Source: Poriferisulfidus sp965221375 | GTDB lineage: Bacteria; Pseudomonadota; Gammaproteobacteria; Poriferisulfidales; Poriferisulfidaceae | Reading direction: 5' to 3' | NCBI GenBank assembly: GCA_965221375.1 | Contig: OZ244883.1 | Coordinates: 992,001-1,056,000, forward strand | DNA: 64,000 nucleotides | Part shown: piece after piece, positions 60,796 to 64,000 of the stretch | Numbering within the stretch: the stretch's first letter is position 1 | Layout of the letters: the number at the start of each line of letters is the position of its first letter | Made by a program: the position numbers and the translations under genes | Notes under the pieces: generated by a model | Told to the model about the DNA's origin: nothing | Seen by the model: only the letters and a program-made list of their open reading frames with translations | Databases searched by the model: none

Positions 60796-61512
60796 CTATT
60801 TTTTGAGAAGGGTATCGCGGGCCTGGTTGATTTTTCGGGCTAAGTAATCGTTACCGCCGCGATCCGGGTGCAGTTTCTGGGCCAGTTTGCGGTGAGCGGT
60901 GCGAATTTCCGCTTCGCCCGCACGAGGAGACACCCCCAGAATACGTGCCGCGGTATCTGCGGACATGGCGCTTTCCTCAAAACTGTCTCTCGCATCATCC
61001 TGGGATGTTTCCCCGGTCCGCCAATCCGAGCGCGTGCGGTACAAATAGGCACGCAGCAACGCGACTGACTGATGGTCGGCGTGGCACGCCTGAAGCAGGC
61101 GATTCAATTGCTCGGAGTCCAGTTTTGACAACTGCTGGCCTTGAAATTCCCCTTGTTTTACCACGCCATCGATTGCTCCGGTTCGGCGGTCGACGGAGAC
61201 ATCCAGCCAAGCGGTTTGAAAATGCAGAGGACCGGATCCAAACACGCCGAAAGTTCTTTGCAGCCTTGCCAGTAGCGGGCCAAATTGAAAAAAGGCGAAC
61301 ATCGCTTTGGCAACCACGCCCAAAAAAGGGAGAATCCCGCCGATCACCGCGACAATCCAGTGCGCACGTCCGGTGATGACAAGCAAAATCAAACCACCGC
61401 CAACGATGACGCCCACCCATCGCAGCATTTTTTTCGGGGACTTCTGGTACTGATTCCTCAGAAACAGGTACAGCCCCACTAAAGCAAAGATAAGAAGGAG
61501 GACTCTAATCAA
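60796..61512 (-). CDS. Membrane-anchored J-domain protein
   Basis: A 238-residue protein with three N-terminal hydrophobic segments (residues 3-20, 32-48, 52-75), a middle domain and a C-terminal J domain of about 50 residues with the HPD motif (KLHPDRGG). The layout recalls Tim14/Pam18-type co-chaperones rather than DjlA, since no TerB domain is seen. It would recruit DnaK to the membrane; the client is unknown. Confidence 0.82.
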   Translation of the reverse strand: MIRVLLLIFALVGLYLFLRNQYQKSPKKMLRWVGVIVGGGLILLVITGRAHWIVAVIGGILPFLGVVAKAMFAFFQFGPLLARLQRTFGVFGSGPLHFQTAWLDVSVDRRTGAIDGVVKQGEFQGQQLSKLDSEQLNRLLQACHADHQSVALLRAYLYRTRSDWRTGETSQDDARDSFEESAMSADTAARILGVSPRAGEAEIRTAHRKLAQKLHPDRGGNDYLARKINQARDTLLKK

Positions 61513-61672
61513 GATCGGTAGAGAGGGCAGGGCGACAGAGCAGCAGCGGAATTCTGTGGGATGGGTTCCCTTGTGCGCGGCCTCATCGTTCCAAATATAG
61601 CGAATGTGAATTTGATTTTACTTGCGAATGCTCTAACATAGAGGAGCAAGCAGTTTGCTTTATCTATCAGAT

Positions 61673-61687
61673 AGGAGGATCGCTGTG
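61673..61687 (+). promoter_or_regulatory. Strong ribosome site deciding a GTG start
   Basis: AGGAGG at 61673-61678 lies 6 bases before a GTG at 61685. It makes that GTG a better start for the following gene than the TTG at 61655. Confidence 0.7.
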
Positions 61688-62548
61688 AAGCAGAAAATTA
61701 ATATTTCAGGACTTGATCTGGAAATTAACATTGAGAAGCAGGGCGATTCAGGTCCCGCCTTGCTGATGGTGCATGGCATCCCCACCAACAGTCGGTTATG
61801 GCGGCATGCTCAAGGAATGTTGTCTGATCGTTACCAAACCTACGCCATGGATATGGTCGGTTATGGACAGTCCGACATGCCCCTGGACAAATTTCAACAC
61901 ACCTTGACGAACCAGGCTGAGGCCATTCGCGCCGTTATCGAAGGTCTGGGACTCAAAGGCGAAGTCATTCTGGTGGCTCACGATCATGGGGGCGGAGCGG
62001 CCCAGATCATGGCGTCCAAATATTGCGACCATATCAGCCGACTGGTGCTGATCAATCCGGTTGCCTGGGACTATTGGCCCGTTTTGGAAGTCGAGGCCTT
62101 CAGCGCATTGGTCGGGGCTCCCGACGATGTCCTGCAGATGGCGATGGGGCAGGCCGCGGCAGGGTTCCACGCCTTGCTGCTGATGGGCAGCCACGACAAA
62201 ACCGCCTTCACCGACAAGAATGTCAAAGAGAACTACTTGTCATTTTGGGCACGAGGTCCGGGACTGACCGGCTTCAAGTCGCTGGTGCACGTCTGCTCTG
62301 AACCCACCAATGCCGAGACCATGGGCGTGGATCACAGCAAGATCACATGCCCCACGATGGTCTGCTGGGCTGTGAACGATGCCTGGATGCCGGTGGAGTC
62401 CGGACGGCGACTGAAAGCGGCGATTGCGGGTCCGACGCGCTTTGAGACCATCGAGCGGGCCGGCCATTATGTGCTGGAAGACCGCCCTGATGTAGTCGCC
62501 GAGCTGATCGATGACTTTGTGACGGAGTGGGAAGGGGTTAACCTGTAA
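61685..62548 (+). CDS. Alpha/beta hydrolase with Asp nucleophile (dehalogenase-like)
   Basis: A 287-residue alpha/beta hydrolase. The oxyanion motif is MVHGIPTNSRLW. The nucleophile elbow reads VAHDHGGG (D100) instead of G-x-S-x-G, as in haloalkane and fluoroacetate dehalogenases and epoxide hydrolases. The His is in ERAGHYVLEDRPD. Substrate unknown; an epoxide hydrolase or dehalogenase is possible. It converges on mdh with a 7-base gap. Confidence 0.82.
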   Translation: MKQKINISGLDLEINIEKQGDSGPALLMVHGIPTNSRLWRHAQGMLSDRYQTYAMDMVGYGQSDMPLDKFQHTLTNQAEAIRAVIEGLGLKGEVILVAHDHGGGAAQIMASKYCDHISRLVLINPVAWDYWPVLEVEAFSALVGAPDDVLQMAMGQAAAGFHALLLMGSHDKTAFTDKNVKENYLSFWARGPGLTGFKSLVHVCSEPTNAETMGVDHSKITCPTMVCWAVNDAWMPVESGRRLKAAIAGPTRFETIERAGHYVLEDRPDVVAELIDDFVTEWEGVNL

Positions 62549-62555
62549 GTTCCAC

Positions 62556-63539
62556 TTAAGGCAACATTGTGCGGACCGCGTCGCGCTCCGCCAGAAGTTC
62601 AGCCTCGTTCGCTTTCACCTGAGTGCGCCCGAACTCGTTTAATTCGAGTTCGGGCACCACTTCGTAATTCCCGTCATTACAGCGGCAAGGCACCGAAAAT
62701 ATCAAGCCTTCCGCCAAGCCATAAGAGCCGTCGGTCAGCACACTCATGCTGACCCAATCATTCTTGGGCGTACCCATCACCCAATCGCGCATGTGCGCAA
62801 TGGCGGCATTGGCCGCAGAGGCTGCGGAAGAGGCGCCTCGCGCTTCGATGACTTTGCTGCCGCGCTGCTGGATCTGGGGAATAAACACGTTTTGATACCA
62901 ATCCTGATCGGTGATCTCACGCGCCGGCACACCGGCGACCGTGCAGTAACCAATATCCGGGAACATGCTGGGAGAATGGTTTCCCCATATCGTCATGCGA
63001 TGTACTTCAGCGACGTGTTTGTCCGTTTTGTTTGCCAACTGCGCGCAAGCTCGATCATGATCCAGGCGGGTCATGGCAGTAAATTGGTGGGCTTGAAGGT
63101 CCGGCGCATGATGCAGAGCAATCAGGGCGTTGGTGTTCGCGGGGTTGCCGATGACCAGCACTCGAACGTCACGGTTCGCACAATCATTGATGGCCTTGCC
63201 CTGAGGGCCAAAAATTTTGCCGTTTTCTAGCAGGAGATCACTGCGCTCCATTCCTTTGCCACGAGGGCGGGCCCCGAACATAAACACATAATCAACATCG
63301 CCAAATCCTTTCTCCAGATCATCGGCCAAAACCACCTCTCGCAGCAGAGGGAAAGCGCAATCCTCCAACTCCATTGCCGTGCCTTGCAAAGAGGGCATGG
63401 CGGGAGGAATATCGACGAGATTCAGGCTAATCGGCTGCTGGCGGCCGAATAGTTCTCCGGAAGCGATGCGAAACATGGCCTGATAGCCAATATTGCCTGC
63501 TGCGCCGGTAATCGCAATACGTTTAGTTTGGGTGGTCAT
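62556..63539 (-). CDS. mdh: Malate dehydrogenase
   Basis: A 327-residue NAD-dependent enzyme. The nucleotide loop ITGAAGNIGYQAMFRIASGE and the active-site TIWGNHSPSMFPD are those of the type related to cytosolic MDH rather than the E. coli form. It interconverts malate and oxaloacetate. It lies 24 bases downstream of zapE on the same strand. Confidence 0.97.
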   Translation of the reverse strand: MTTQTKRIAITGAAGNIGYQAMFRIASGELFGRQQPISLNLVDIPPAMPSLQGTAMELEDCAFPLLREVVLADDLEKGFGDVDYVFMFGARPRGKGMERSDLLLENGKIFGPQGKAINDCANRDVRVLVIGNPANTNALIALHHAPDLQAHQFTAMTRLDHDRACAQLANKTDKHVAEVHRMTIWGNHSPSMFPDIGYCTVAGVPAREITDQDWYQNVFIPQIQQRGSKVIEARGASSAASAANAAIAHMRDWVMGTPKNDWVSMSVLTDGSYGLAEGLIFSVPCRCNDGNYEVVPELELNEFGRTQVKANEAELLAERDAVRTMLP

Positions 63540-63563
63540 AATCGGAGGAAGGGTAGAAGGAAA

Positions 63564-64000
63564 TCAGTGTACTTGATGGTCGCGCATCCAGTAATTGTGG
63601 CTGCGCATTTCGTATAGGCGGCTGGCAGTGCGCTCGAATTCGCGTTTCAGACGTTTGCCTTGATACAACTCGTTGGGTTCTGCTTGCGCGGACACAATCA
63701 AAGTGACGTTGCGGTCGTAAAACTCGTCAATCATTTCGATAAAGCGGCGAGCGTCATCCTCCATCTCGGAAGTGAAAATCGGAATGTCCGAAATCAGGAT
63801 AGTGTGAAAGCAGCGTCCGATTGCTATGTAATCGTGGACGCTTCTTGGTGACGTGCACAGGGCTTCGAAATCAAACCAAATCGCATCGTGCGATAGTTGG
63901 CGGACTGCGATATGCCGTCCTTCGACTTCAATCGTGGTGTTTTCGCGTACGGAAGCAGACGCCCAATGTTCAAAATGATCTTCCAGAATGCGCTCGGCGG
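63564..64000 (-). CDS. zapE: Cell division ATPase ZapE (C-terminal part)
   Basis: The C-terminal 145 residues of an AFG1-like AAA ATPase; the start lies beyond the window. The visible part has WFDFEALCTSPRSVHDYIAI, then IFTSEMEDDARRFIEMIDEF, YDRNVTLIVSAQAEPNELY and FERTASRLYEMRSHNY, all typical. ZapE acts at the constricting Z ring. Confidence 0.95.
   Translation of the reverse strand, partial: AERILEDHFEHWASASVRENTTIEVEGRHIAVRQLSHDAIWFDFEALCTSPRSVHDYIAIGRCFHTILISDIPIFTSEMEDDARRFIEMIDEFYDRNVTLIVSAQAEPNELYQGKRLKREFERTASRLYEMRSHNYWMRDHQVH

Overview
The window is a 64 kb stretch of a gammaproteobacterial chromosome with roughly balanced base composition. That assignment rests on gene order: leuS-lptE, yebC-ruvCAB-ybgC-tolQRAB-pal-cpoB-queE-queC, nrdR-ribD-ribE-ribB-ribH-nusB-thiL-pgpA and sdhCDAB-sdhE. 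Outer-membrane genes (lptE, tol-pal) and small families such as DUF1244, DUF1820 and SdhE point the same way. The host is probably able to use one-carbon compounds. A cluster just after rpoC encodes a HisA-like TIM barrel, an MfnD-type ATP-grasp ligase, an MfnF-type hydantoinase-fold protein and PabB, which fits synthesis of methylofuran and of the p-aminobenzoate part of a methanopterin-type cofactor. I cannot name the genus.

Layout. 1-7306: the end of rpoC, then moaA, moaB and the C1-cofactor cluster. 7332-9606: an AI-2E-type exporter and the antiporter NhaA. 9725-20233: leuS, lptE, hinT, tRNA-Arg, serS, a MOSC protein, fmdB-like, aspS, nudB, yebC, ruvC and ruvA. 20230-27634: ruvB, then ybgC, the Tol-Pal envelope machine and queuosine genes queE and queC, almost all overlapping. 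27710-29642: mrp, dcd and a small membrane protein.

29643-35972 is the accessory stretch. It holds an antitoxin-like HTH gene with no toxin, a SOUL-family protein, a SulP transporter and a RloC/PrrC-like coiled-coil ATPase, and ends beside tRNA-Ser. Hand alignment shows that this stretch contains a diverged, decayed tandem duplication. The segment [A element - HTH 3' end - B element - SOUL gene] recurs as fossils around the SulP gene, so SulP seems to sit where a second HTH gene once was.

36083-40686 holds DUF1820, icd, aceA and, divergently, glyA. 40720-46563 is the riboflavin/nusB/thiL/pgpA operon. 46582-50295 has a PA0069-type radical SAM protein, Mug glycosylase, a secreted hydrolase and two poorly known proteins. 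50461-56698 has tRNA-Ala, sdhCDAB, sdhE, metX and gltA. 56795-60697 has mobB, mobA, DUF1244, moeB and the molybdenum-dependent methionine sulfoxide repair pair msrP-msrQ. 60796-64000 has a membrane J-domain protein, an Asp-nucleophile alpha/beta hydrolase, mdh and the end of zapE.

How it fits together. gltA, icd, aceA, sdh and mdh cover much of the TCA and glyoxylate cycles. glyA opposite aceA links one-carbon units to glyoxylate/serine metabolism. The molybdenum cofactor genes (moaA, moaB, mobA, mobB, moeB, possibly the MOSC protein) feed MsrP and presumably other molybdoenzymes. Overlapping start and stop codons (ATGA, GTGA, TAATG) in most operons suggest translational coupling. No CRISPR array, insertion sequence or rRNA gene was seen.
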